DNA of 64,000 bases from Auanema rhodensis. Lineage: Eukaryota > Nematoda > Chromadorea > Rhabditida > Rhabditidae. The position numbers and the translations under genes were made by a program. Location: contig OZ059896.1 in the NCBI GenBank assembly GCA_964057225.1, positions 22,936,501 to 23,000,500 on the forward strand, in the 5' to 3' direction. Below the pieces are notes generated by a model that did no database searches, was not told the origin of the DNA, and worked only from the letters and a program-made list of their open reading frames with translations. Shown in pieces: positions 11,451-26,441 of the stretch; the stretch's first letter is position 1, and the number at the start of each line of letters is the position of its first letter.

Positions 11451-14400
11451 AAATTTACGTGAACTTTAATTTATGCTAATTAAATGTACACGTGATGTGC
11501 ACTTGGTATGTAACTCGCTTCACGTGAAAGATAAAGAGATGCGGTTTTCAAAATTAGATTCCCCATGTCCATATTAGTCTAAAAACAAATTTTTATTAAT
11601 ATTGGTTCATGGTAACCATGTCTTTGAAATTTACGTGAACTTTAATTTATGCTAATTGAATGTACACGTGATGTGCACTTGGTATGTAACTCGCTTCACG
11701 TGAAAGATAAAGAGATGCGGTTTTCAAAATTAGATTCCCCATGTCCATATTAGTCTAAAAACAAATTTTTATTGATATTGGTTCATGGTAACCATGACTT
11801 TGAAATTTACGTGAACTTTAATTTATGCTAATTAAATGTACACGTGATGTGCTCTTGGTATGTAACTCGCTTCACGTGAAAGATAAAGAGATGCGGTTTT
11901 CAAAATTGGATTCCCCATGTCCATATTAGTCTAAAAACAAATTTTTATTAATATTGGTTCATGGTAACCATGTCTTTGAAATTTACGTGAACTTTAATTT
12001 ATGCTAATTAAATGTACACGTGATGTGCACTTGGTATGTAACTCGCTTCACGTGAAAGATAAAGAGATGCTGTTTTCAAAATTAGATTCCCCATGCCCAT
12101 ATTAGTCTAAAAACAAATTTTTATTGATATTGGTTCATGGTAACCATGACTTTGAAATTTACGTGAACTTTAATTTATGCTAATTAAATGTACACGTGAT
12201 GTGCACTTGGTATGTAACTCGCTTCACGTGAAAGATAAAGAGATGCGGTTTTCAAAATTAGATTCCCCATGTCCATATTAGTCTAAAAACAAATTTTTAT
12301 TGATATTGGTTCATGGTAACCATGACTTTGAAATTTACGTGAACTTTAATTTATGCTAATTAAATGTACTCGTGATGTGCACTTGGTATGTAACTCGCTT
12401 CACTTGAAAGATAAAGAGATGCGGTTTTCAAAATTAGATTCCCCATGTCCATATTAGTATAAAAATAAATTTTTATTAATATTGGTTCATGGTAACCATG
12501 TCTTTGAAATTTACGTGAACTTTAATTTATGCTAATTAAATGTACACGTGATGTGCACTTGGTATGTAACTCGCTTCACGTGAAAGATAAAGAGATGCGG
12601 TTTTCAAAATTAGATTCCCCATGTCCATATTAGTCTAAAAACAAATTTTTATTGATATTGGTTCATGGTAACCATGACTTTGAAATTTACGTGAACTTTA
12701 ATTTATGCTAATTAAATGTACACGTGATGTGCACTTGGTATGTAACTCGCTTCACGTGAAAGATAAAGAGATGCGGTTTTCAAAATTAGATTCCCCATGT
12801 CCATATTAGTCTAAAAACAAATTTTTATTGATATTGGTTCATGGTAACCATGACTTTGAAATTTACGTGAACTTTAATTTATGCTAATTAAATGTACACG
12901 TGATGTGCACTTGGTATGTAACTCGCTTCACGTGAAAGATAAAGAGATGCGGTTTTCAAAATTAGATTCCCCATGTCCATATTAGTCTAAAAACAAATTT
13001 TCATTAATATTGGTTTATGGTAACCATGTCTTTGAAATTTACGTGAACTTTAATTTATGCTAATTAAATGTACACGTGATGTGCACTTGGTATGTAACTC
13101 GCTTCACGTGAAAGATAAAGAGATGCGGTTTTCAAAATTAGATTCCCCATGTCCATATTAGTCTAAAAACAAATTTTTATTGATATTGGTTCATGGTAAC
13201 CATGACTTTGAAATTTACGTGAACTTTAATTTATGCTAATTAAATGTACACGTGATGTGCACTTGGTATGTAACTCGCTTCACGTGAAAGATAAAGAGAT
13301 GCGGTTTTCAAAATTAGATTCCCCATGTCCATATTAGTCTAAAAACAAATTTTCATTAATATTGGTTTATGGTAACCATGTCTTTGAAATTTACGTGAAC
13401 TTTAATTTATGCTAATTAAATGTACACGTGATGTGCACTTGGTATGTAACTCGCTTCACGTGAAAGATAAAGAGATGCGGTTTTCAAAATTAGATTCCCC
13501 ATGTCCATATTAGTCTAAAAACAAATTTTTATTAATATTGGTTCATGGTAACCATGTCTTTGAAATTTACGTGAACTTTAATTTATGCTAATTAAATGTA
13601 CACGTGATGTGCACTTGGTATGTAACTCGCTTCACGTGAAAGATAAAGAGATGCAGTTTTCAAAATTAGATTCCCCATGTCCATATTAGTCTAAAAACAA
13701 ATTTTTATTAATATTGGTTCATGGTAACCATGTCTTTGAAATTTACGTGAAATTTAATTTATGCTAATTAAATGTACACGTGATGTGCACTTGGTATGTA
13801 ACTCGCTTCACGTGAAAGATAAAGAGATGCGGTTTTCAAAATTAGATTCCCCATGTCCATATTAGTCTAAAAACAAATTTTTATTAATATTGGTTCATGG
13901 TAACCATGTCTTTGAAATTTACGTGAACTTTAATTTATGCTAATTAAATGTACACGTGATGTGCACTTGGTATGTAACTCGCTTCACGTGAAAGATAAAG
14001 AGATGCGGTTTTCAAAATTAGATTCCCCATGTCCATATTAGTCTAAAAACAAATTTTTATTAATATTGGTTCATGGTAACCATGTCTTTGAAATTTACGT
14101 GAACTTTAATTTATGCTAATTGAATGTACACGTGATGTGCACTTGGTATGTAACTCGCTTCACGTGAAAGATAAAGAGATGCGGTTTTCAAAATTAGATT
14201 CCCCATGTCCATATTAGTCTAAAAACAAATTTTTATTGATATTGGTTCATGGTAACCATGACTTTGAAATTTACGTGAACTTTAATTTATGCTAATTAAA
14301 TGTACACGTGATGTGCTCTTGGTATGTAACTCGCTTCACGTGAAAGATAAAGAGATGCGGTTTTCAAAATTAGATTCCCCATGTCCATATTAGTCTAAAA

Positions 14401-16999
14401 ACAAATTTTTATTGATATTGGTTCATGGTAACCATGACTTTGAAATTTACGTGAACTTTAATTTATGCTAATTAAATGTACACGTGATGTGCTCTTGGTA
14501 TGTAACTCGCTTCACTTGAAAGATAAAGAGATGCGGTTTTCAAAATTAGATTCCCCATGTCCATATTAGTCTAAAAACAAATTTTTATTAATATTGGTTC
14601 ATGGTAACCATGTCTTTGAAATTTACGTGAACTTTAATTTATGCTAATTAAATGTACACGTGATGTGCACTTGGTATGTAACTCGCTTCACGTGAAAGAT
14701 AAAGAGATGCGGTTTTCAAAATTAGATTCCCCATGTCCATATTAGTCTAAAAACAAATTTTTATTAATATTGGTTCATGGTAACCATGTCTTTGAAATTT
14801 ACGTGAACTTTAATTTATGCTAATTAAATGTACACGTGATGTGCTCTTGGTATGTAACTCGCTTCACGTGAAAGATAAAGAGATGCGGTTTTCAAAATTA
14901 GATTCCCCATGTCCATATTAGTCTAAAAACAAATTTTTATTAATATTGGTTCATGGTAACCATGTCTTTGAAATTTACGTGAACTTTAATTTATGCTAAT
15001 TAAATGTACACGTGATGTGCACTTGGTATGTAACTCGCTTCACGTGAAAGATAAAGAGATGCGGTTTTCAAAATTAGATTCCCCATGTCCATATTAGTCT
15101 AAAAACAAATTTTTATTGATATTGGTTCATGGTAACCATGACTTTGAAATTTACGTGAACTTTAATTTATGCTAATTAAATGTACACGTGATGTGCTCTT
15201 GGTATGTAACTCGCTTCACGTGAAAGATAAAGAGATGCGGTTTTCAAAATTAGATTCCCCATGTCCATATTAGTATAAAAACAAATTTTTATTAATATTG
15301 GTTCATGGTAACCATGTCTTTGAAATTTACGTGTACTTTAATTTATGCTAATTAAATGTACACGTGATGTGCACTTGGTATGTAACTCGCTTCACGTGAA
15401 AGATAAAGAGATGCGGTTTTCAAAATTAGATTCCCCATGTCCATATTAGTCTAAAAACAAATTTTTATTGATATTGGTTCATGGTAACCATGACTTTGAA
15501 ATTTACGTGAACTTTAATTTATGCTAATTAAATGTACACGTGATGTGCACTTGGTATGTAACTCGCTTCACGTGAAAGATAAAGAGATGCGGTTTTCAAA
15601 ATTAGATTCCCCATGTCCATATTAGTCTAAAAACAAATTTTTATTGATATTGGTTCATGGTAACCATGACTTTGAAATTTACGTGAACTTTAATTTATGC
15701 TAATTAAATGTACACGTGATGTGCACTTGGTATGTAACTCGCTTCACGTGAAAGATAAAGAGATGCGGTTTTCAAAATTAGATTCCCCATGTCCATATTA
15801 GTCTAAAAACAAATTTTTATTAATATTGGTTCATGGTAACCATGTCTTTGAAATTTACGTGAACTTTAATTTATGCTAATTAAATGTACACGTGATGTGC
15901 ACTTGGTATGTAACTCGCTTCACGTGAAAGATAAAAAGATGCGGTTTTCAAAATTAGATTCCCCATGTCCATATTAGTATAAAAACAAATTTTTATTAAT
16001 ATTGGTTCATGGTAACCATGTCTTTGAAATTTACGTGAACTTTAATTTATGCTAATTAAATGTACACTTGATGTGCACTTGGTATGTAACTCGCTTCACG
16101 TGAAAGATAAAGAGATGCGGTTTTCAAAATTAGATTCCCCATGTCCATATTAGTCTAAAAACAAATTTTTATTGATATTGGTTCATGGTAACCATGACTT
16201 TGAAATTTACGTGAACTTTAATTTATGCTAATTAAATGTACACGTGATGTGCACTTGGTATGTAACTCGCTTCACGTGAAAGATAAAGAGATGCGGTTTT
16301 CAAAATTAGATTCCCCATGTCCATATTAGTCTAAAAACAAATTTTTATTGATATTGGTTCATGGTAACCATGACTTTGAAATTTACGTGAACTTTAATTT
16401 ATGCTAATTAAATGTACACGTGATGTGCACTTGGTATGTAACTCGCTTCACGTGAAAGATAAAGAGATGCGGTTTTCAAAATTAGATTCCCCATGTCCAT
16501 ATTAGTCTAAAAACAAATTTTTATTAATATTGGTTCATGGTAACCATGTCTTTGAAATTTACGTGAACTTTAATTTATGCTAATTAAATGTACACGTGAT
16601 GTGCACTTGGTATGTAACTCGCTTCACGTGAAAGATAAAGAGATGCGGTTTTCAAAATTAGATTCCCCATGTCCATATTAGTCTAAAAACAAATTTTCAT
16701 TAATATTGGTTTATGGTAACCATGTCTTTGAAATTTACGTGAACTTTAATTTATGCTAATTAAATGTACACGTGATGTGCACTTGGTATGTAACTCGCTT
16801 CACGTGAAAGATAAAGAGATGCGGTTTTCAAAATTAGATTCCCCATGTCCATATTAGTCTAAAAACAAATTTTTATTGATATTGGTTCATGGTAACCATG
16901 ACTTTGAAATTTACGTGAACTTTAATTTATGCTAATTAAATGTACACGTGATGTGCACTTGGTATGTAACTCGCTTCACGTGAAAGATAAAGAGATGCG

Positions 17000-19330
17000 G
17001 TTTTCAAAATTAGATTCCCCATGTTCATATTAGTCTAAAAACAAATTTTTATTAATAGTGGTTCATGGTAACCATGTCTTTGAAATTTACGTGAACTTTA
17101 ATTTATGCTAATTAAATGTACACGTGATGTGCACTTGGTATGTAACTCGCTTCACGTGAAAGATAAAGAGATGCGGTTTTCAAAATTAGATTCCCCATGT
17201 CCATATTAGTCTAAAAACAAATTTTTATTGATATTGGTTCATGGTAACCATGACTTTGAAATTTACGTGAACTTTAATTTATGCTAATTAAATGTACACG
17301 TGATGTGCACTTGGTATGTAACTCGCTTCACGTGAAAGATAAAGAGATGCGGTTTTCAAAATTAGATTATCCATGTCCATATTAGTCTAAAAACAAATTT
17401 TTATTAATATTGGTTCATGGTAACCATGTCTTTGAAATTTACGTGAACTTTAATTTATGCTAATTAAATGTACACGTGATGTGCACTTGGTATGTAACTC
17501 GCTTCACGTGAAAGATAAAGAGATGCGGTTTTCAAAATTAGATTCCCCATGTCCATATTAGTCTAAAAACAAATTTTTATTAATATTGGTTCATGGTAAC
17601 CATGTCTTTGAAATTTACGTGAAATTTAATTTATGCTAATTAAATGTACACGTGATGTGCACTTGGTATGTAACTCGCTTCACGTGAAAGATAAAGAGAT
17701 GCGGTTTTCTAAATTAGATTCCCCATGTCCATATTAGTCTAAAAACAAATTTTTATTAATATTGGTTCATGGTAACCATGTCTTTGAAATTTACGTGAAC
17801 TTTAATTTATGCTAATTAAATGTACACGTGATGTGCACTTGGTATGTAACTCGCTTCACGTGAAAGATAAAGAGATGCGGTTTTCAAAATTAGATTCCCC
17901 ATGTCCATATTAGTCTAAAAACAAATTTTTATTAATATTGGTTCATGGTAACCATGTCTTTGAAATTTACGTGAACTTTAATTTATGCTAATTGAATGTA
18001 CACGTGATGTGCACTTGGTATGTAACTCGCTTCACGTGAAAGATAAAGAGATGCGGTTTTCAAAATTAGATTCCCCATGTCCATATTAGTCTAAAAACAA
18101 ATTTTTATTGATATTGGTTCATGGTAACCATGACTTTGAAATTTACGTGAACTTTAATTTATGCTAATTAAATGTACACGTGATGTGCTCTTGGTATGTA
18201 ACTCGCTTCACGTGAAAGATAAAGAGATGCGGTTTTCAAAATTAGATTCCCCATGTCCATATTAGTCTAAAAACAAATTTTTATTGATATTGGTTCATGG
18301 TAACCATGACTTTGAAATTTACGTGAACTTTAATTTATGCTAATTAAATGTACACGTGATGTGCACTTGGTATGTAACTCGCTTCACGTGAAAGATAAAG
18401 AGATGCGGTTTTCAAAATTAGATTCCCCATGTCCATATTAGTCTAAAAACAAATTTTTATTAATATTGGTTCATGGTAACCATGTCTTTGAAATTTACGT
18501 GAACTTTAATTTATGCTAATTAAATGTACACGTGATGTGCACTTGGTATGTAACTCGCTTCACGTGAAAGATAAAGAGATGCGGTTTTCAAAATTAGATT
18601 CCCCATGTCCATATTAGTCTAAAAACAAATTTTCATTAATATTGGTTTATGGTAACCATGTCTTTGAAATTTACGTGAACTTTAATTTATGCTAATTAAA
18701 TGTACACGTGATGTGCACTTGGTATGTAACTCGCTTCACGTGAAAGATAAAGAGATGCGGTTTTCAAAATTAGATTCCCCATGTCCATATTAGTCTAAAA
18801 ACAAATTTTTATTGATATTGGTTCATGGTAACCATGACTTTGAAATTTACGTGAACTTTAATTTATGCTAATTAAATGTACACGTGATGTGCACTTGGTA
18901 TGTAACTCGCTTCACGTGAAAGATAAAGAGATGCGGTTTTCAAAATTAGATTCCCCATGTTCATATTAGTCTAAAAACAAATTTTTATTAATAGTGGTTC
19001 ATGGTAACCATGTCTTTGAAATTTACGTGAACTTTAATTTATGCTAATTAAATGTACACGTGATGTGCACTTGGTATGTAACTCGCTTCACGTGAAAGAT
19101 AAAGAGATGCGGTTTTCAAAATTAGATTCCCCATGTCCATATTAGTCTAAAAACAAATTTTTATTGATATTGGTTCATGGTAACCATGACTTTGAAATTT
19201 ACGTGAACTTTAATTTATGCTAATTAAATGTACACGTGATGTGCACTTGGTATGTAACTCGCTTCACGTGAAAGATAAAGAGATGCGGTTTTCAAAATTA
19301 GATTATCCATGTCCATATTAGTCTAAAAAC
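17000..19330. repeat. Eleven-monomer (1,936-bp) tandem duplication
   Basis: Three rare variants recur together at exactly 1,936 bp (11 x 176): T at 17,025 and 18,961 (CATGTTCAT), G at 17,058 and 18,994 (AATAGTGG), and A at 17,369 and 19,305 (GATTATCC). GATTATCC appears once more at 20,361, six monomers on, as a further partial copy. Confidence 0.87.
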
Positions 19331-20809
19331 AAATTTTTATTAATATTGGTTCATGGTAACCATGTCTTTGAAATTTACGTGAACTTTAATTAATGCTAAT
19401 TAAATGTACACGTGATGTGCACTTGGTATGTAACTCGCTTCACGTGAAAGATAAAGAGATGCGGTTTTCAAAATTAGATTCCCCATGTCCATATTAGTCT
19501 AAAAACAAATTTTTATTGATATTGGTTCATGGTAACCATGACTTTGAAATTTACGTGAACTTTAATTTATGCTAATTAAATGTACACGTGATGTGCACTT
19601 GGTATGTAACTCGCTTCACGTAAAAGATAAAGAGATGCGGTTTTCAAAATTAGATTCCCCATGTCCATATTAGTCTAAAAACAAATTTTTATTAATATTG
19701 GTTCATGGTAACCATGTCTTTGAAATTTACGTGAACTTTAATTTATGCTAATTAAATGTACACGGGATGTGCACTTGGTATGTAACTCGCTTCACGTGAA
19801 AGATAAAGAGATGCGGTTTTCAAAATTAGATTCCCCATGTCCATATTAGTCTAAAAACAAATTTTTATTAATATTGGTTCATGGTAACCATGTCTTTGAA
19901 ATTTACGTGAACTTTAATTTATGCTAATTAAATGTACACGTGATGTGCACTTGGTATGTAACTCGCTTCACGTGAAAGATAAAGAGATGCGGTTTTCAAA
20001 ATTAGATTCCCCATGTCCATATTAGTCTAAAAACAAATTTTCATTAATATTGGTTTATGGTAACCATGTCTTTGAAATTTACGTGAACTTTAATTTATGC
20101 TAATTAAATGTACACGTGATGTGCACTTGGTATGTAACTCGCTTCACGTGAAAGATAAAGAGATGCGGTTTTCAAAATTAGATTCCCCATGTCCATATTA
20201 GTCTAAAAACAAATTTTTATTAATATTGGTTCATGGTAACCATGTCTTTGAAATTTACGTGAACTTTAATTTATGCTAATTAAATGTACACGTGATGTGC
20301 ACTTGGTATGTAACTCGCTTCACGTGAAAGATAAAGAGATGCGGTTTTCAAAATTAGATTATCCATGTCCATATTAGTCTAAAAACAAATTTTTATTAAT
20401 ATTGGTTCATGGTAACCATGTCTTTGAAATTTACGTGAAATTTAATTTATGCTAATTAAATGTACACGTGATGTGCACTTGGTATGTAACTCGCTTCACG
20501 TGAAAGATAAAGAGATGCGGTTTTCTAAATTAGATTCCCCATGTCCATATTAGTCTAAAAACAAATTTTTATTAATATTGGTTCATGGTAACCATGTCTT
20601 TGAAATTTACGTGAACTTTAATTTATGCTAATTAAATGTACACGTGATGTGCACTTGGTATGTAACTCGCTTCACGTGAAAGATAAAGAGATGCGGTTTT
20701 CAAAATTAGATTCCCCATGTCCATATTAGTCTAAAAACAAATTTTTATTAATATTGGTTCATGGTAACCATGTCTTTGAAATTTACGTGAACTTTAATTT
20801 ATGCTAATT

Positions 20810-23800
20810 GAATGTACACGTGATGTGCACTTGGTATGTAACTCGCTTCACGTGAAAGATAAAGAGATGCGGTTTTCAAAATTAGATTCCCCATGTCCAT
20901 ATTAGTCTAAAAACAAATTTTTATTGATATTGGTTCATGGTAACCATGACTTTGAAATTTACGTGAACTTTAATTTATGCTAATTAAATGTACACGTGAT
21001 GTGCTCTTGGTATGTAACTCGCTTCACGTGAAAGATAAAGAGATGCGGTTTTCAAAATTAGATTCCCCATGTCCATATTAGTCTAAAAACAAATTTTTAT
21101 TGATATTGGTTCATGGTAACCATGACTTTGAAATTTACGTGAACTTTAATTTATGCTAATTAAATGTACACGTGATGTGCTCTTGGTATGTAACTCGCTT
21201 CACTTGAAAGATAAAGAGATGCGGTTTTCAAAATTAGATTCCCCATGTCCATATTAGTCTAAAAACAAATTTTTATTGATATTGGTTCATGGTAACCATG
21301 ACTTTGAAATTTACGTGAACTTTAATTTATGCTAATTAAATGTACACGTGATGTGCTCTTGGTATGTAACTCGCTTCACGTGAAAGATAAAGAGATGCGG
21401 TTTTCAAAATTAGATTCCCCATGTCCATATTAGTCTAAAAACAAATTTTTATTAATATTGGTTCATGGTAACCATGTCTTTGAAATTTACGTGAACTTTA
21501 ATTTATGCTAATTAAATGTACACGTGATGTGCACTTGGTATGTAACTCGCTTCACGTGAAAGATAAAGAGATGCGGTTTTCAAAATTAGATTCCCCATGC
21601 CCATATTAGTCTAAAAACAAATTTTTATTGATATTGCTTCATGGTAACCATGACTTTGAAATTTACGTGAACTTTAATTTATGCTAATTAAATGTACACG
21701 TGATGTGCACTTGGTATGTAACTCGCTTCACGTGAAAGATAAAGAGATGCGGTTTTCAAAATTAGATTCCCCATGTCCATATTAGTCTAAAAACAAATTT
21801 TTATTAATATTGGTTCATGGTAACCATGTCTTTGAAATTTACGTGAACTTTAATTTATGCTAATTAAATGTACACGTGATGTGCACTTGGTATGTAACTC
21901 GCTTCACGTGAAAGATAAAGAGATGCGGTTTTCAAAATTAGATTCCCCATGTCCATATTAGTCTAAAAACAAATTTTTATTAATATTGGTTCATGGTAAC
22001 CATGTCTTTGAAATTTACGTGAACTTTAATTTATGCTAATTAAATGTACACGTGATGTGCTCTTGGTATGTAACTCGCTTCACGTGAAAGATAAAGAGAT
22101 GCGGTTTTCAAAATTAGATTCCCCATGTCCATATTAGTCTAAAAACAAATTTTTATTAATATTGGTTCATGGTAACCATGTCTTTGAAATTTACGTGAAC
22201 TTTAATTTATGCTAATTAAATGTACACGTGATGTGCACTTGGTATGTAACTCGCTTCACGTGAAAGATAAAAAGATGCGGTTTTCAAAATTAGATTCCCC
22301 ATGTCCATATTAGTATAAAAACAAATTTTTATTAATATTGGTTCATGGTAACCATGTCTTTGAAATTTACGTGAACTTTAATTTATGCTAATTAAATGTA
22401 CACTTGATGTGCACTTGGTATGTAACTCGCTTCATGTGAAAGATAAAGAGATGCGGTTTTCAAAATTAGATTCCCCATGTCCATATTAGTCTAAAAACAA
22501 ATTTTTATTGATATTGGTTCATGGTAACCATGACTTTGAAATTTACGTGAACTTTAATTTATGCTAATTAAATGTACACGTGATGTGCACTTGGTATGTA
22601 ACTCGCTTCACGTGAAAGATAAAGAGATGCGGTTTTCAAAATTAGATTCCCCATGTCCATATTAGTCTAAAAACAAATTTTTATTGATATTGGTTCATGG
22701 TAACCATGACTTTGAAATTTACGTGAACTTTAATTTATGCTAATTAAATGTACACGTGATGTGCACTTGGTATGTAACTCGCTTCACGTGAAAGATAAAG
22801 AGATGCGGTTTTCAAAATTAGATTCCCCATGTCCATATTAGTCTAAAAACAAATTTTTATTAATATTGGTTCATGGTAACCATGTCTTTGAAATTTACGT
22901 GAACTTTAATTTATGCTAATTAAATGTACACGTGATGTGCACTTGGTATGTAACTCGCTTCACGTGAAAGATAAAGAGATGCGGTTTTCAAAATTAGATT
23001 CCCCATGTCCATATTAGTCTAAAAACAAATTTTCATTAATATTGGTTTATGGTAACCATGTCTTTGAAATTTACGTGAACTTTAATTTATGCTAATTAAA
23101 TGTACACGTGATGTGCACTTGGTATGTAACTCGCTTCACGTGAAAGATAAAGAGATGCGGTTTTCAAAATTAGATTCCCCATGTCCATATTAGTCTAAAA
23201 ACAAATTTTTATTAATATTGGTTCATGGTAACCATGTCTTTGAAATTTACGTGAACTTTAATTTATGCTAATTAAATGTACACGTGATGTGCACTTGGTA
23301 TGTAACTCGCTTCACGTGAAAGATAAAGAGATGAGGTTTTCAAAATTAGATTCCCCATGTCCATATTAGTCTAAAAACAAATTTTTATTAATATTGGTTC
23401 ATGGTAACCATGTCTTTGAAATTTACGTGAACTTTAATTTATGCTAATTAAATGTACACGTGATGTGCACTTGGTATGTAACTCGCTTCACGTGAAAGAT
23501 AAAGAGATGCGGTTTTCAAAATTAGATTCCCCATGTCCATATTAGTCTAAAAACAAATTTTTATTAATATTGGTTCATGGTAACCATGTCTTTGAAATTT
23601 ACGTGAACTTTAATTTATGCTAATTGAATGTACACGTGATGTGCACTTGGTATGTAACTCGCTTCACGTGAAAGATAAAGAGATGCGGTTTTCAAAATTA
23701 GATTCCCCATGTCCATATTAGTCTAAAAACAAATTTTTATTGATATTGGTTCATGGTAACCATGACTTTGAAATTTACGTGAACTTTAATTTATGCTAAT

Positions 23801-26441
23801 TAAATGTACACGTGATGTGCTCTTGGTATGTAACTCGCTTCACGTGAAAGATAAAGAGATGCGGTTTTCAAAATTAGATTCCCCATGTCCATATTAGTCT
23901 AAAAACAAATTTTTATTGATATTGGTTCATGGTAACCATGACTTTGAAATTTACGTGAACTTTAATTTATGCTAATTAAATGTACACGTGATGTGCTCTT
24001 GGTATGTAACTCGCTTCACTTGAAAGATAAAGAGATGCGGTTTTCAAAATTAGATTCCCCATGTCCATATTAGTCTAAAAACAAATTTTTATTGATATTG
24101 GTTCATGGTAACCATGACTTTGAAATTTACGTGAACTTTAATTTATGCTAATTAAATGTACACGTGATGTGCTCTTGGTATGTAACTCGCTTCACGTGAA
24201 AGATAAAGAGATGCGGTTTTCAAAATTAGATTCCCCATGTCCATATTAGTCTAAAAACAAATTTTTATTAATATTGGTTCATGGTAACCATGTCTTTGAA
24301 ATTTACGTGAACTTTAATTTATGCTAATTAAATGTACACGTGATGTGCACTTGGTATGTAACTCGCTTCACGTGAAAGATAAAGAGATGCGGTTTTCAAA
24401 ATTAGATTCCCCATGCCCATATTAGTCTAAAAACAAATTTTTATTGATATTGCTTCATGGTAACCATGACTTTGAAATTTACGTGAACTTTAATTTATGC
24501 TAATTAAATGTACACGTGATGTGCACTTGGTATGTAACTCGCTTCACGTGAAAGATAAAGAGATGCGGTTTTCAAAATTAGATTCCCCATGTCCATATTA
24601 GTCTAAAAACAAATTTTTATTAATATTGGTTCATGGTAACCATGTCTTTGAAATTTACGTGAACTTTAATTTATGCTAATTAAATGTACACGTGATGTGC
24701 ACTTGGTATGTAACTCGCTTCACGTGAAAGATAAAGAGATGCGGTTTTCAAAATTAGATTCCCCATGTCCATATTAGTCTAAAAACAAATTTTTATTAAT
24801 ATTGGTTCATGGTAACCATGTCTTTGAAATTTACGTGAACTTTAATTTATGCTAATTAAATGTACACGTGATGTGCTCTTGGTATGTAACTCGCTTCACG
24901 TGAAAGATAAAGAGATGCGGTTTTCAAAATTAGATTCCCCATGTCCATATTAGTCTAAAAACAAATTTTTATTAATATTGGTTCATGGTAACCATGTCTT
25001 TGAAATTTACGTGAACTTTAATTTATGCTAATTAAATGTACACGTGATGTGCACTTGGTATGTAACTCGCTTCACGTGAAAGATAAAAAGATGCGGTTTT
25101 CAAAATTAGATTCCCCATGTCCATATTAGTATAAAAACAAATTTTTATTAATATTGGTTCATGGTAACCATGTCTTTGAAATTTACGTGAACTTTAATTA
25201 ATGCTAATTAAATGTACACTTGATGTGCACTTGGTATGTAACTCGCTTCACGTGAAAGATAAAGAGATGCGGTTTTCAAAATTAGATTCCCCATGTCCAT
25301 ATTAGTCTAAAAACAAATTTTTATTGATATTGGTTCATGGTAACCATGACTTTGAAATTTACGTGAACTTTAATTTATGCTAATTAAATGTACACGTGAT
25401 GTGCACTTGGTATGTAACTCGCTTCACGTGAAAGATAAAGAGATGCGGTTTTCAAAATTAGATTCCCCATGTCCATATTAGTCTAAAAACAAATTTTTAT
25501 TGATATTGGTTCATGGTAACCATGACTTTGAAATTTACGTGAACTTTAATTTATGCTAATTAAATGTACACGTGATGTGCACTTGGTATGTAACTCGCTT
25601 CACGTGAAAGATAAAGAGATGCGGTTTTCAAAATTAGATTCCCCATGTCCATATTAGTCTAAAAACAAATTTTTATTAATATTGGTTCATGGTAACCATG
25701 TCTTTGAAATTTACGTGAACTTTAATTTATGCTAATTAAATGTACACGTGATGTGCACTTGGTATGTAACTCGCTTCACGTGAAAGATAAAGAGATGCGG
25801 TTTTCAAAATTAGATTCCCCATGTCCATATTAGTCTAAAAACAAATTTTCATTAATATTGGTTTATGGTAACCATGTCTTTGAAATTTACGTGAACTTTA
25901 ATTTATGCTAATTAAATGTACACGTGATGTGCACTTGGTATGTAACTCGCTTCACGTGAAAGATAAAGAGATGCGGTTTTCAAAATTAGATTCCCCATGT
26001 CCATATTAGTCTAAAAACAAATTTTTATTAATATTGGTTCATGGTAACCATGTCTTTGAAATTTACGTGAACTTTAATTTATGCTAATTAAATGTACACG
26101 TGATGTGCACTTGGTATGTAACTCGCTTCACGTGAAAGATAAAGAGATGCGGTTTTCAAAATTAGATTCCCCATGTCCATATTAGTCTAAAAACAAATTT
26201 TCATTAATATTGGTTTATGGTAACCATGTCTTTGAAATTTACGTGAACTTTAATTTATGCTAATTAAATGTACACGTGATGTGCACTTGGTATGTAACTC
26301 GCTTCACGTGAAAGATAAAGAGATGCGGTTTTCAAAATTAGATTCCCCATAACCATATTAGTCTAAAAACAAATTTTTATTAATATTGGTTCATGGTAAC
26401 CATGTCTTTGAAATTTACGTGAACTTTAATTTATGCTAATT
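20810..26441. repeat. Sixteen-monomer (2,816-bp) tandem duplication
   Basis: Four independent markers repeat at 2,816 bp (16 x 176). TAATTGAATG occurs at 20,810 and 23,626, CACTTGAAAG at 21,204 and 24,020, ATTGCTTC at 21,637 and 24,453, and CACTTGATG at 22,404 and 25,220. A type C copy follows in both. A related third block starts at 27,498 with the same first intervals (394 and 827 bases) but carries five additional monomers before its CACTTGATG at 29,972. An earlier relative begins at 1,616 with the same 394 and 827 spacings. Confidence 0.88.
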